Below, piece after piece: positions 1 through 34,670 of a DNA stretch of 64,000 nucleotides; position 1 is the first letter of the stretch; each line of letters starts with the position of its first letter. The DNA is from Panulirus ornatus (taxonomy: Eukaryota; Arthropoda; Malacostraca; Decapoda; Palinuridae): contig NC_092225.1 in the NCBI RefSeq assembly GCF_036320965.1, forward strand, positions 38,454,484 through 38,518,483. Reading direction: 5' to 3'. Made by a program: the position numbers and the translations under genes. The notes under the pieces were generated by a model. The model saw only the letters and a list, made by a program, of their open reading frames with translations, was not told where the DNA came from and ran no database searches.

Positions 1-164
1 TCAGTCCTTTTTCAGCACATAAATCTACAAGCTCCTCACCATTTCCATTTACAACACTGAACACCCCATGCACACCAATTATTCCCTCAACTGCCACATT
101 ACTCACCTTTGCATTCAAATCACCCATCACTATAACCCGGTCTCGTGTATCAAAACCGCTAACA
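1..164 (-). mobile_element. RTE-1, inverted 5' piece (endonuclease fragment)
   Basis: Read on the minus strand this encodes the middle of the RTE endonuclease, from just before the GDLN motif to LCAEKGL. It joins directly at about 164/165 to reverse transcriptase sequence on the plus strand. The inverted piece runs towards the element's 5' side as one moves right and abuts the direct piece, which is the geometry of a twin-priming 5' inversion. Its other end lies outside the window. Confidence 0.8.
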
Positions 165-5741
<5,577 letters not shown>

Positions 5742-5743
5742 CC

Positions 5744-5828
<85 letters not shown>

Positions 5829-5838
5829 TATATATATA
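5742..5838. repeat. (TA)n microsatellite, about 97 bp
   Basis: TA run between the 5' end of RTE-3 and the T-rich end of a reverse-oriented short element. Confidence 0.97.
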
Positions 5839-5968
5839 TTTTTTTTTCAAACTATTTACCATTTCCCGCGTTAGCGAATTAGCGTTAAGAACAGAGAACT
5901 GGGCCACTGAGGGAATATCCTCACCTGGCCCCCGTCTCTGTTCCTTCTTTTGGAAAATTAAAAAAAAT
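5839..5968 (-). mobile_element. Short RTE-derived element S1, 3' half only
   Basis: On the minus strand it holds the 3' half of the 240-bp short element: GGAACAGAGA, the CCAGGTGAGGATATTCC block, and the tail with GCGGGAAATGG followed by an A run. It stops at the internal A/T run, where RTE-4 begins on the other strand. Confidence 0.8.
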
Positions 5969-5970
5969 TG

Positions 5971-7740
5971 AGGGTGTTTGGGTCGAGGTGGTGTGCAAAG
6001 TGAGAGGGTTAGGGAAAATGATTTGGTAAACAGAGAAGAGGTAGTAAAAGCTTTGCGAAAGATGAAAGCCGGCAAGGCAGCAGGTTTGGATGGTATTGCA
6101 GTGGAATTTATTAAAAAAGGGGGTGACTGTATTGTTGACTGGTTGGTAAGGTTATTTAATGTATGTATGACTCATGGTGAGGTGCCTGAGGATTGGCGGA
6201 ATGCGTGCATAGTGCCATTGTACATAGGCAAAGGGGATAAGAGTGAGTGCTCAAATTAGAGAGGTATAAGTTTGTTGAGTATTCCTGGTAAATTATATGG
6301 GAGGGTATTGATTGAGAGGGTGAAGGCATGTACAGAGCATCAGATTGGGGAAGAGCAGTGTGGTTTCAGAAGTGGTAGAGGATGTGTGGATCAGGTGTTT
6401 GCTTTGAAGAATGTATGTGAGAAATACTTAGAAAAGCAAATGGATTTGTATGTAGCATTTATGGATCTGGAGAAGGCATATGATAGAGTTGATATAGATG
6501 CTCTGTGGAAGGTATTAAGAATATATGGTGTGGGAGGCAAGTTGTTAGAAGCAGTGAAAAGTTTTTATCGAGGATGTAAGGCATGTGTACGTGTAGGAAG
6601 AGAGGAAAGTGATTGGTTCTCAGTGAATGTAGGTTTGCGGCAGGGGTGTTTGATGTCTCCATGGTTGTTTAATTTGTTTATGGATGGGGTTGTTAGGGAG
6701 GTAAATGCAAGAGTTTTGGAAAGAGGGGCAAGTATGAAGTCTGTTGGGGATGAGAGAGCTTGGGAAGTGAGTCAGTTGTTGTTCGCTGATGATACAGCGC
6801 TGGTGGCGGATTCATGTGAGAAACTGCAGAAGCTGGTGACGGAGTTTGGTAAAGTGTGTGGAAGAAGAAAGTTAAGAGTAAATGTGAATAAGAGCAAGGT
6901 TATTAGGTACAGTAGGGTTGAGGGTCAAGTCAATTGGGAGGTGAGTTTGAATGGTGAAAAACTGGAGGAAGTGAAGTGTTTTAGATATCTGGGAGTGGAT
7001 CTGTCAGCGGATGGAACCATGGAAGCGGAAGTGGATCATAGGGTGGGGGAGGGGGCGAAAATTTTGGGAGCCTTGAAAAATATGTGGAAGTCGAGAACAT
7101 TATCCCGGAAAGCAAAAATGGGTATGTTTGAAGGAATAGTAGTTCCAACAATGTTGTATGGTTGCGAGGCGTGGGCTATGGATAGAGTTGTGCGCAGGAG
7201 GGTGGATGTGCTGGAAATGAGATGTTTGAGGACAATGTGTGGTGTGAGGTGGTTTGATCGAGTAAGTAACGTAAGGGTAAGAGAGATGTGTGGAAATAAA
7301 AAGAGCGTGGTTGAGAGAGCAGAAGAGAGTGTTTTGAAATGGTTTGGGCACATGGAGAGAATGAGTGAGGAAAGATTGACCAAGAGGATATATGTGTCGG
7401 AGGTGGAGGGAACGAGGAGAAGAGGGAGACCAAATTGGAGGTGGAAAGATGGAGTGAAAAGGATTTTGTGTGATCGGGGCCTGAACATGCAGGAGGGTGA
7501 AAGGAGGGCAAGGAATAGAGTGAATTGGAGCGATGTGGTATACAGGGGTTGACGTGCTGTCAGTGGATTGAATCAAGGCATGTGAAGCGTCCGGGGTAAA
7601 CCATGGAAAGCTGTGTAGGTATGTATATTTGCGTGTGTGGACGTGTGTATGTACATGTGTATGGGGGGGGTTGGGCCATTTCTTTCGTCTGTTTCCTTGC
7701 GCTACCTCGCAAACGCGGGAGACAGCGACAAAGTATAAAA

Positions 7741-7759
<19 letters not shown>
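5971..7759 (+). mobile_element. RTE-4, 5'-truncated, one nonsense codon
   Basis: It starts in the linker ([13 protein letters not shown]) and runs to the stop at 7550-7552. A short-type 3' UTR, tail stem-loop (about 7700-7730) and an A run to 7759 follow. The frame from 5978 to 7552 is broken only by TAG at 6257-6259, where sister copies have TAC (tyrosine of NYRGI). It belongs to the young CDRGLN group. Confidence 0.9.
6272..7552 (+). CDS. RTE-type reverse transcriptase, 426 residues after the nonsense codon
   Basis: This frame is the continuation of the RT downstream of the TAG at 6257. It holds [18 protein letters not shown] (valine to leucine), FADD and the RGRPNWRW tail. Reading through the single stop would add about 93 residues of upstream RT and linker. 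Without the endonuclease it is not an autonomous element. Confidence 0.7.
   Translation: MLSIPGKLYGRVLIERVKACTEHQIGEEQCGFRSGRGCVDQVFALKNVCEKYLEKQMDLYVAFMDLEKAYDRVDIDALWKVLRIYGVGGKLLEAVKSFYRGCKACVRVGREESDWFSVNVGLRQGCLMSPWLFNLFMDGVVREVNARVLERGASMKSVGDERAWEVSQLLFADDTALVADSCEKLQKLVTEFGKVCGRRKLRVNVNKSKVIRYSRVEGQVNWEVSLNGEKLEEVKCFRYLGVDLSADGTMEAEVDHRVGEGAKILGALKNMWKSRTLSRKAKMGMFEGIVVPTMLYGCEAWAMDRVVRRRVDVLEMRCLRTMCGVRWFDRVSNVRVREMCGNKKSVVERAEESVLKWFGHMERMSEERLTKRIYVSEVEGTRRRGRPNWRWKDGVKRILCDRGLNMQEGERRARNRVNWSDVVYRG

Positions 7760-7792
<33 letters not shown>
7760..7792. repeat. (TA)n tract, about 33 bp
   Basis: Short TA run between the A tail of RTE-4 and the internal end of reverse-oriented RTE-5. 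Confidence 0.95.
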
Positions 7793-7794
<2 letters not shown>

Positions 7795-8602
7795 AATCTT
7801 CATCTTAGCCTCCACAAGATAATGATGAGACATCCCTCCAGTTGCACCTCTCAGCACATTAACATCCAAAAGTCTCTCTTTCGCGTGCCTGTAAATTAAC
7901 ACGTAATCCAATAACGCTCTCTGGCCATCTCTCCTACTTACATACGTATACTTATATATATCTGGCTTTTTAAACCAGTTATTCCCAACAACCAGTTCTT
8001 TTTCAGCACATAAATCTACAAGCTCTTCACCATTTCCATTTACAACACTGAACACCCCAAGTATACCAATTATTCCCTCAACTGCCACATTACTCACCTT
8101 TTCATTCAAATCACCCATCACTATAACCCGATCTCGTGCATCAAAACCACTAACGTACTCATTCAGCTGCTCCCAAAACACTTGCCTCTCATGATCTTTC
8201 TTCTCATGCCCAGGTGCATATGCACCATTAAGCACCCATCACTCTCCATCAAGTTTAAGTTTTATCCATATTAATCGAGAATTAACTTTCTTACATTCTA
8301 TCACATACTCCCACAACTCCTGTTTCAGAAGTACTGCTACTCCTTCCCTTGCTCTTGTCCTCTCACTAACCCCTGACTTTACTCCCAAGACATTCCCAAA
8401 CCACTCTTCCCCTTTAACCTTGAGCTTCGTTTCACTAAGTGCCAAAACATCCAGGTACCATTCCTCAAACATACTACCTATCACTCCTTTTTTCACTTCT
8501 TGGTTACATCCACACCCATTTAGACACCCCAGTCTGAGCCTTCGAGAAGGATGAGCACTACCCGGTTGACTCCTTCTTCTGTTTCCCATTTTAGAAATGT
8601 GA
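7793..8602 (-). mobile_element. RTE-5, endonuclease-only copy, reverse orientation
   Basis: On the minus strand this runs from the end of the 5' UTR through nearly the whole endonuclease and stops at VKIC. It contains the family start ATG (8587-8589, before GNRRRSQ), [27 protein letters not shown] and SHHYLVEA. The last replaces the catalytic SDH by SHH. The only frame break is TGA at 8236-8238 in the GERWV stretch. The RT half is missing, so the copy is 3'-truncated into a TA tract. Confidence 0.88.
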
Positions 8603-14418
<5,816 letters not shown>

Positions 14419-14437
14419 TATATATATATATATATAT

Positions 14438-18456
<4,019 letters not shown>

Positions 18457-18457
18457 T

Positions 18458-19767
<1,310 letters not shown>

Positions 19768-20877
19768 CTTTTGCGCAAGCCATCAATGCTTCCCTAAATA
19801 CATTCCATTCCTCTCCCACTCCCCTTACCTCCTTTGTTCTCACCTTTCTCCATTCTGTACTTAGTCTCTCTTGATACTTCCTCACAGAAGTCTTCTTCTT
19901 AAGCTCACTTACTCTCACAACTCTCTTCACCCAAATATTCTCTCTTCTTCTCTGAAAACCCATACAAATCTTTACCTTCGCCTCTACGAGATTATGATCA
20001 GACATCCCTCCAGTTGCACCTCTCAGCATATTAACATCTAAAAGTCTCTCTTTAGCGCACCTATCATTTAACACGTAATCCAATAACGCTCTCTGGCCAT
20101 CTCTCCTACTTACATACGTATACTTATGTATATCACGCTCTTTAAACCCGGTATTCCCGATCACCTGTGCTTTGTCAGCACATAAATCTACAAGCTCTTT
20201 AACATTTCAATTTACAACACTGAACACCCCATGTATACCAATTATTCCCTCAACTGCCACATTACTCACCTTTGCATTCAAATCACCCTTTACTATAACC
20301 CGGTCTTGTGCATCAAAACCACTAACACACTCATTCAACTGGTCTTAAAACACTTGCCTCTCATGATCTTTCTTCTCACGCCAAGGTGCATATGCACCAA
20401 TAATCACCCATATCTTCCATGAAATTTCAGATTTACACTTATCAATCTAGAATTAACTTTCTTACACTCTATCACATACTCCCTCAACTCATGTTTAAAG
20501 AGTAGTGCTACTCCTTCTATTGCTCTTGTCCTCTCTCAAACCCCTGACTTTACTCCCAAGACATTCCCAAACCAGTCTTCTCCTTTACCCTTGAGCTTCA
20601 TTTCACTCAGAGCCAAATCATCCAGGTTCCTCTCCTCAAACATAGTACCTACCTCTCCTTTTTTCTCATCTTGGTTACATCAACACACATTTAGACACCC
20701 CAATGTGAGCCTTCGAAGAGGATTAGCACTCCCCACGTGACTCCTTTTGTTTCCCCTTTTAGAAAGTTAAAATCCAAGGAGGGGAGGGTTTCTGGCCCCC
20801 CGCTCCCGTCCCCTTTAATCGCCTTCTACTACACGTGAGGAATAAGTGGGAAGTATTCTTTCTCCCCTATCCCCAGA
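19768..20877 (-). mobile_element. RTE-12, inverted 5' part (5' UTR and endonuclease)
   Basis: On the minus strand this is the element from its first 5' UTR bases (20877) through the endonuclease to ACAKD. It has SDHNLVEAK and MNDR variants and several lesions (for example TAA in the FWEQL stretch near 20345). The piece ends at 19768 exactly where the direct part at 20878 takes up the sequence, so together they make a full-length element with a 5' inversion. Confidence 0.88.

Positions 20878-23645
<2,768 letters not shown>

Positions 23646-23677
<32 letters not shown>
23646..23677. repeat. (TA)n tract, about 32 bp
   Basis: Short TA run between S2 and the 3' end of the first Penelope-like element. 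Confidence 0.95.
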
Positions 23678-23678
<1 letters not shown>

Positions 23679-24390
23679 CGCGTGATCAAGATATTCCTAT
23701 GAGTCCACGGGGAAAATGAAACACGATAAGTTCTCAAGTGCACTTTTGTGTAATAATCACATCACCAAGTGACACACAAGAGAGAAATAAAAGTCATTAG
23801 ATATACATCGAAGAGACGAAGCTCGGCCGCCATTTGGTAAACATGTGATTGTCCAAAACATACATGAAGCGTTCCAAAACTTATCATTTTATAAACGTTA
23901 TCAACAATAAAGTTATCTAATTTGTATAGACCATCACTAATATTAAGACTATAATTTTTTGTGTATTTGATAATAGAAGATTGAATGATATTTCTCCTGG
24001 TAATAGAGTTAGAGTTATTAACTGAGATGGCGTTACTCCAGTCAATACAATGATCATAGTTTTTAACGTGATTAAACAAGGAATTTGATTCTTGACCCGT
24101 TCTTATACTATATGTATGTTGTTTAAGTCTAACAAAAAGATCCTTACCAGTTTGACCAACATGAAATTTATCACAATTTCCACAAGGAACGTTATAGATG
24201 CAGCTGGCTTCCCTGTTAGAGCACACAAAACTTAAACCATAGCGTAATGCACACAAGGAATCTTTATCTAGCTGTTTATTAGACAGGTTTACCACAAAAG
24301 ATGGGTTTGTGTTCTTGGTCCAGTCACTGTTTTCAATAAGATGATCCAGCTTACGATTTAGTGACACTTGTAGCCTATTACGTTCTTTCC
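23678..24390 (-). mobile_element. Penelope-like element PLE-1, GIY-YIG part and inverted N-terminal part
   Basis: On the minus strand this holds a Penelope N-terminal segment (NPSFVVNLS, about 24310) joined in frame at about 24201-24214 to the GIY-YIG endonuclease domain. A 3' noncoding end (23678-23761) follows. The RT that should lie between the two parts is absent here. It lies on the opposite strand immediately to the right. A 14-nt sequence (AGGGAAGCCAGCTG) occurs at both breakpoints in inverted orientation. Confidence 0.82.
23762..24367 (-). CDS. PLE N-terminal segment fused to GIY-YIG endonuclease, 201 residues
   Basis: GIY-YIG nucleases of Penelope-like elements nick target DNA for retrotransposition. 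Residues 1-56 match the region that precedes the RT (SFVVNLSNKQL at 23-33, ending NREASC at 51-56). Residues 57-140 are the nuclease: IYNVPCGNC at 57-65, FHVGQTGKDL at 68-77, R80 and LKQH at 81-84. The catalytic glutamate I would expect in a RRNIIE-like helix is glutamine 129 (RRNIIQSS), so the domain may be dead. The RT core between the two parts is missing although the frame is kept. Whether the fusion is expressed cannot be told from sequence. Confidence 0.7.
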   Translation of the reverse strand: MSLNRKLDHLIENSDWTKNTNPSFVVNLSNKQLDKDSLCALRYGLSFVCSNREASCIYNVPCGNCDKFHVGQTGKDLFVRLKQHTYSIRTGQESNSLFNHVKNYDHCIDWSNAISVNNSNSITRRNIIQSSIIKYTKNYSLNISDGLYKLDNFIVDNVYKMISFGTLHVCFGQSHVYQMAAELRLFDVYLMTFISLLCVTW

Positions 24391-24986
24391 AGGGAAGCCA
24401 GCTGTGTTGATGTCACAAAGTCTTTTTATAATTTAGAAAAATACAGTAATTTAAGTAATGATGATATTAATATCTGGAAGGGTTTATTGTATGCCAGTTT
24501 GTCAAAACCAGTGGAAGCTAATTGCCGTAAAAGATTCATAAGAACTATTAAGACCTTAAAAAAAGACAAGGATATACATATTACTAAAGCAGGTAAGGCT
24601 AACACTGTTGTGATTTTAGACAAAAGTAACATTTATCTAAACATGAATGATCTTCAAAATGAAGCAGTTAATTCTCACTTCAATAAAGAAATGAAGTTGT
24701 TGTTGAAAGGTAACATTTCTCTTATCAAAAATTTGTCATCTTTGTCCCCTTCATTGCCATATATGTATGGACTTATCAAAACATATAAAAAAATTTTTCC
24801 AGCAAGACCTATGGTGAGTTCAGTAGGCTCCATCGCATATAAATCATCAAAATGGTTAGTTTCCTTATTAAGCCCTTTAGTGGGTAAGGCATCAAATTCT
24901 AATATCATGAACAATGTAGATTTAGTCAACAAGCTAAACAATATCAATATTAATTTTGATTTCAAACTAGTTAGCTTTGATGTTTA
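24391..24986 (+). pseudogene. PLE-1 reverse transcriptase, N-terminal fragment
   Basis: The plus-strand frame (from 24361) reads REASCVDVTKSF, then the Penelope RT landmarks: KAGKANTVVILDKSN at about residue 78, LPYMYGLIKTYK (YGL-K-HK motif, altered), ARPMVSSVGSIAYKSSKWL, and SFDVYN, which holds the first catalytic aspartate. It is cut there by an RTE insertion at about 24986. The frame runs on to 25332 through antisense RTE sequence, which is not PLE. The palm with the second catalytic pair is missing, so the fragment is inactive. Confidence 0.8.
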
Positions 24987-25376
24987 TAATACAGTCACCC
25001 CTTTTTTAATAAATTCCACTGCAATACCATCCAAACCTGCTGCCTTGCTGGCTTTCATCTTCAGCAAAGCTTTTACTACCTCTTCTCTCTTTACCAAATC
25101 ATTTTCCCTAACCCTCTCACTTTGCACACCACCTCGACCAAAAACCCTATATCTGCCACTCTATCATCAAACACATTCAACAAATCTTCAAAATACTCAC
25201 TCCATCTCTTTCTCACATCACCACTACTTATTATCATCTCCGCATTTGCGCCCTTCACTGAAGTTCGCATTTACTACCTTGTCTTACGCACTTTATTTAC
25301 CTCCTTCGAGAACATCTTTTTATTCTCCCTAAAATTTAATGATACTCTCTCACCCCAACTCTCATTTGCCCTCTTT
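24985..25376 (-). mobile_element. RTE-13, inverted 5' part (linker)
   Basis: On the minus strand this covers RANESWG to KKGGDCI of the RTE linker. It follows the PLE RT at 24986 and is joined to the direct part at 25377-25386 through about 9 bp that are ambiguous or filler. Confidence 0.85.
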
Positions 25377-25385
25377 TTGCCTGGG

Positions 25386-26750
25386 TGTATTGTTGACTGG
25401 TTGGTAAGGTTATTTGATGTTTGTATGACTCATGGTGAGGTGCCTGAGCATCGGCGGAATGAGTGCATAGTGCCATTGCACAAAGGCAAAGTGGATAGGA
25501 GTGATTGCTCAATTTACAGAGATATAAGTTTGTTGAGTATTCCTGGTAAATTATATGGGAGGGTATTGATTACGAGGTGAAGGCATTTACAGAGCATGAG
25601 ATTGGGGAAGAGCAGTGTGGTTTCAGAAGTGGTAGAGGATGTGTGGATCAGGTGTTTGCTTTGAAGAATGTATGTGAGAAATACTTAGAAAAGCAAATGG
25701 ATTTGTATGTAGCATTTATGGATCTGGAGAAGGCATATGATTGAGTTGATAGAGATGCTCTGTGGAAGGTATTAAGAATATATGGTGTGGGAGACTAGTT
25801 GTTAGAAGCAGTGAAAAGTTTTTATCGAGGATTTAAGGCATGTGTACGTGTAGGAAGAGAGGAAAGGTGACTGGTTCTCAGTGAATGTAGTTTTGCGGCA
25901 GGGATGTGTGATGTCTCCATGGTTGTTTAATTTGTTTATGGATGGGGTTGTTAGGGAGGTGAATGCAAGAGTTTTGGAAAGAGGGGCAAGTATGAAGTCT
26001 GTTGTGAATGAGAGAGCTTGGGAAGTGAATCAGTTGTTGTTCGCTGATGATACATCGCTGGTGGCTGATTCATGTGAGAAACTGCAGAAGCTGGTGACTG
26101 AGTTTGGTAAAGTGTGTGAAAGAAGAAAGTTAAGAGTAAATGTGAATAAGAGCAAGGTTATTAGGTACAGTAGGGTTGAGGGTCAAGTCAATTGGGAGGT
26201 AAGTTTGAATGGAGAAAAACTGGAGGAAGTAAAGTGTTTTAGATGTCTCGGAGTGGATCTGGCAGCGGATGGTACCATGGAAGCGGAAGTGAATCATAGG
26301 GTGGGGGAGGGGGCGAAAGTCCTGGAAGCCTTGAAGAATGTGTGGAAGTCGAGAACATTATCTCTAAAAGCAAAAATGAGTATGTTTGAAGGAATAGTGT
26401 TTCCAACAATTTTGTATGGTTGCGAGTTGTAGGCTATGGATAGAGTTGTGCGCAGGAGGGTTGACGTGCTGGAAATGAGATGTTTGAGGACAATGTGTGG
26501 TGTGAGGTAGTTTGATCGAGTAAGTAATGTAAGGGTAAGAGAGATATGTGGAAATAAAAAGAGCGTGGTTGAGAGAGCAGAAGAGGGTGTTTTCAAATGG
26601 TTTGGGCACATGGAGAGAATGAGTGAGGAAAGATATACGAAGAGGATATATGTGTCGGAGGTGAAGGGAACGAGGAGAAGTGGGAGACCAAATTGGAGGT
26701 GGAAAGATGGAGTGAAAGAGATTTTGAGTGATCGGGGCCTGAACAAAGAT
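25386..26750 (+). mobile_element. RTE-13, direct 3' part (RT), 3'-truncated
   Basis: It takes up at [10 protein letters not shown], exactly where the inverted part stops, and runs through the RT to DRGLN. There it is joined to RTE-14 without a 3' UTR. ORF 25881-26432 carries LRQGCVMSP and FADD. Lesions include TGA at about 25742, TAG at about 25796, a 1-nt gain near 25865, TAG at about 26431 and TAG at about 26508. SDRGLN marks the old group. Confidence 0.85.
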
Positions 26751-28724
26751 TAGGTAGTAAAAGAGATGAGAAGAGGTAGTAAAAGATTTACGAAAGATGA
26801 AAGCCGGCAAAGCAGCAGGTTTGGATGACATTGCAGTGGAATTTATTTGAAAAGGGGGTGACTGTATTGTTGACTGGTTGGTAAGGTTATTTAATGTATG
26901 TATGATTCATGGTGAGGTGCCTGAGGATTGGCGGAATGCTTCCATAGTGCCACTGTACGAAGGCAAAGGGGATAAGAGTGAGTGCTCAAATTACAGAGGT
27001 ATAAGTTTGTTGAGTATTCCTGGTAAATTATATGGGAGGGTATTGACTGAGAGGGTGAAGGCATGTACAGAGCATCAGATTGCGGAAGAGCAGTGTGGTT
27101 TCAGAAGTGGCAGAGGATGTGTGGATCAGGTGTTTGCTTTGAAGAATGTATGCGAGAAATACTTAGAAAAAGAAATGGATTTGTATGTAGCATTTATGGA
27201 TCTGGAGAAGGCATATGATAGAGATGATAGAGATGCTCTGTGGAAGGTATTAAGAATATATGGTGTGGGAGGCAAGTTGTTAGAAGCAGTAAAAAGTTTT
27301 TATCGAGGATGTAAGGCATGTGTTCGTGTAGGAAGAGAGGAAAGTGATTGGTTCCCAGTGAATGTAGGTTTCCGGCAGGGGTGTGTGATGTCTCCATGGT
27401 TGTTTAATTTGCTTATGGATGGGGTTGTTAGGGAGGTGAATGCAAGAGTTTTGGAAAGTGGGGCAAGTATGCAGTCTGTTGTGGATGAGAGAGCTTGGGA
27501 AGTGAGTCAGTTGTTGTTCGCTGATGATACAGCGCTGGTGGCTGATTCATGTAAGAAACTGCAGAAGTGTGTGAAAAAAGAAAGTTAAGAGTAAATGTGG
27601 ATAAGAGCCAAGGTTATTAGGTACAGTAGGGTTGAAGGTCAAGTAAGTTGTGAGGTAAGTTTGAATGGAAAAAAGCTGGAGGAAGTGAAGTGTTTTAGAT
27701 ATCTGGGAGTGGTTCTGGCAGCGGATGGAACCATGGAAGCGGAAGTGAATCATAGGGTGGGGGAGGGGGCGAAAATTCTGGGAGCCTTGAGGAATGTTTG
27801 GAAGTCGAGAACATTATCTCGGAAAGCAGAAATGGGTATATTTGAAGGCATAGTGGTTCCAACAATGTTGTATGGTTGCGAGGCGTGGGCTATGGATAGA
27901 GTTGTGCGCAGGAGGGTGGATGTGCTGGAAATGAGATGTTTGAGGACAATATGTGGTGTGAGGTGGTTTGATCGAGTAAGTAATGCAAGGGTGAGAGAGA
28001 TGTGTGGAAATAAAAAGAGCGTGGTTGAGAGAGCAGAAGAGGGTGTTTTGAAATGGTTTGGTCACATAGAGAGAATGAGTTGGGAAAGATTGACCAAGAG
28101 GATATATGTGTCAGAGGTGGAGGGAACGAGGAGAATGGGAAACCAAATTGGAGGTGGAAAGATGGAGTGAAAAATATTTTGAGTGATCGGGGCTTGAACA
28201 TGCAGGAGGGTGAGAGGCGTGCAAGGAATAGAGTGAAATGGAACGATGTGGTATGACGGGGTCGACGTGCTGTCAATGTATTGAACAAAGGCATGTGAAG
28301 CGTCTGGGGTAAAGCATGCAAAGTGTGTGAGGCCTGGATATGGAAAGGGAGCTGTGGTTTCGGTGCATTATTACATGACAGCTAGAGACTGAGTTTGAAG
28401 GAATGGAGCCTTTGGTGATTTTCCTAGCACTACCTCGCACACATGAGGGGGGAAGGAGTTGTTAATCCATGTGTGGCGAGGTGGCGATGGGAACAAATAA
28501 AGGCAGATAGTATGAATTATATACATGTGTGTATATGTATATGTCTGTGTGTGTATATATATGTGTACATTGAGATGTATAGGTATGTATATTTTGCATG
28601 GGTGGACATGTATGTAAATACATGTGTATGTGGGCGGGTTGGGCCATTCTTTCGTCTGTTTCCTTACGCTACCTCGCTAACGTGGGAGACAGCGACAAAG
28701 CAAAATAAATAGATAGATAAATAA

Positions 28725-28728
<4 letters not shown>
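26751..28728 (+). mobile_element. RTE-14, RT copy with long 3' UTR
   Basis: It starts around [17 protein letters not shown] with a local direct duplication of AGGTAGTAAAAG (26755 and 26777). ORF 26878-27588 covers VRLF through FADD ([19 protein letters not shown]). A deletion of about 24 bp near 27565 shifts the frame, ORF 27595-28170 continues, and another shift lies near 28130. A long 3' UTR (AATAAA near 28496) and the tail end in TAAATAAATAAAT. Confidence 0.87.
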
Positions 28729-30463
<1,735 letters not shown>

Positions 30464-30472
30464 AATATATAT

Positions 30473-30557
<85 letters not shown>
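30464..30557. repeat. (TA)n microsatellite, about 94 bp
   Basis: TA run between the tail of RTE-15 and the first base of short element S3. Confidence 0.97.
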
Positions 30558-30562
<5 letters not shown>

Positions 30563-30782
30563 GGGGATAGGGGAGAAAGAATACTTCCCACGTATTCCCT
30601 GCGTGTCGTAGAAGGCGACTAAAAGGGGAGGGAGCGGGTGGCTGGAAATCCTCCCCTCTCGTTTTTTTTTAATTTTCCAAAAGAAGGAACAGAGAAGGGG
30701 GCCAGGTGAGGATTTTCCCTCTAAGGCCCAGTCCTCTGTTCTTAATGCTACCTCGCAAATGCGGGAAATGGCGAATCGTATG

Positions 30783-30799
<17 letters not shown>
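30558..30799 (+). mobile_element. Short RTE-derived element S3, complete
   Basis: Starts TCCCTGGGGATAGGGG, has the GTCGTAGAAGGCGAC hairpin, a T run (30663-30671), GGAACAGAGAAG, CCAGGTGAGGAT, CTACCTCGCAAATGCGGGAAATGG and a terminal A run (30783-30799). About 20 bp of TA and a T run lead into RTE-16. Confidence 0.87.
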
Positions 30800-34630
<3,831 letters not shown>

Positions 34631-34670
34631 TAATTATATCATTTTTGATGATATATATATAAATATATAT

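Noticed and set aside
24990..25332. C-terminal extension of the PLE RT ORF
   Set aside because: From about 24986 the sequence is antisense RTE linker, so the reading frame only continues by chance.
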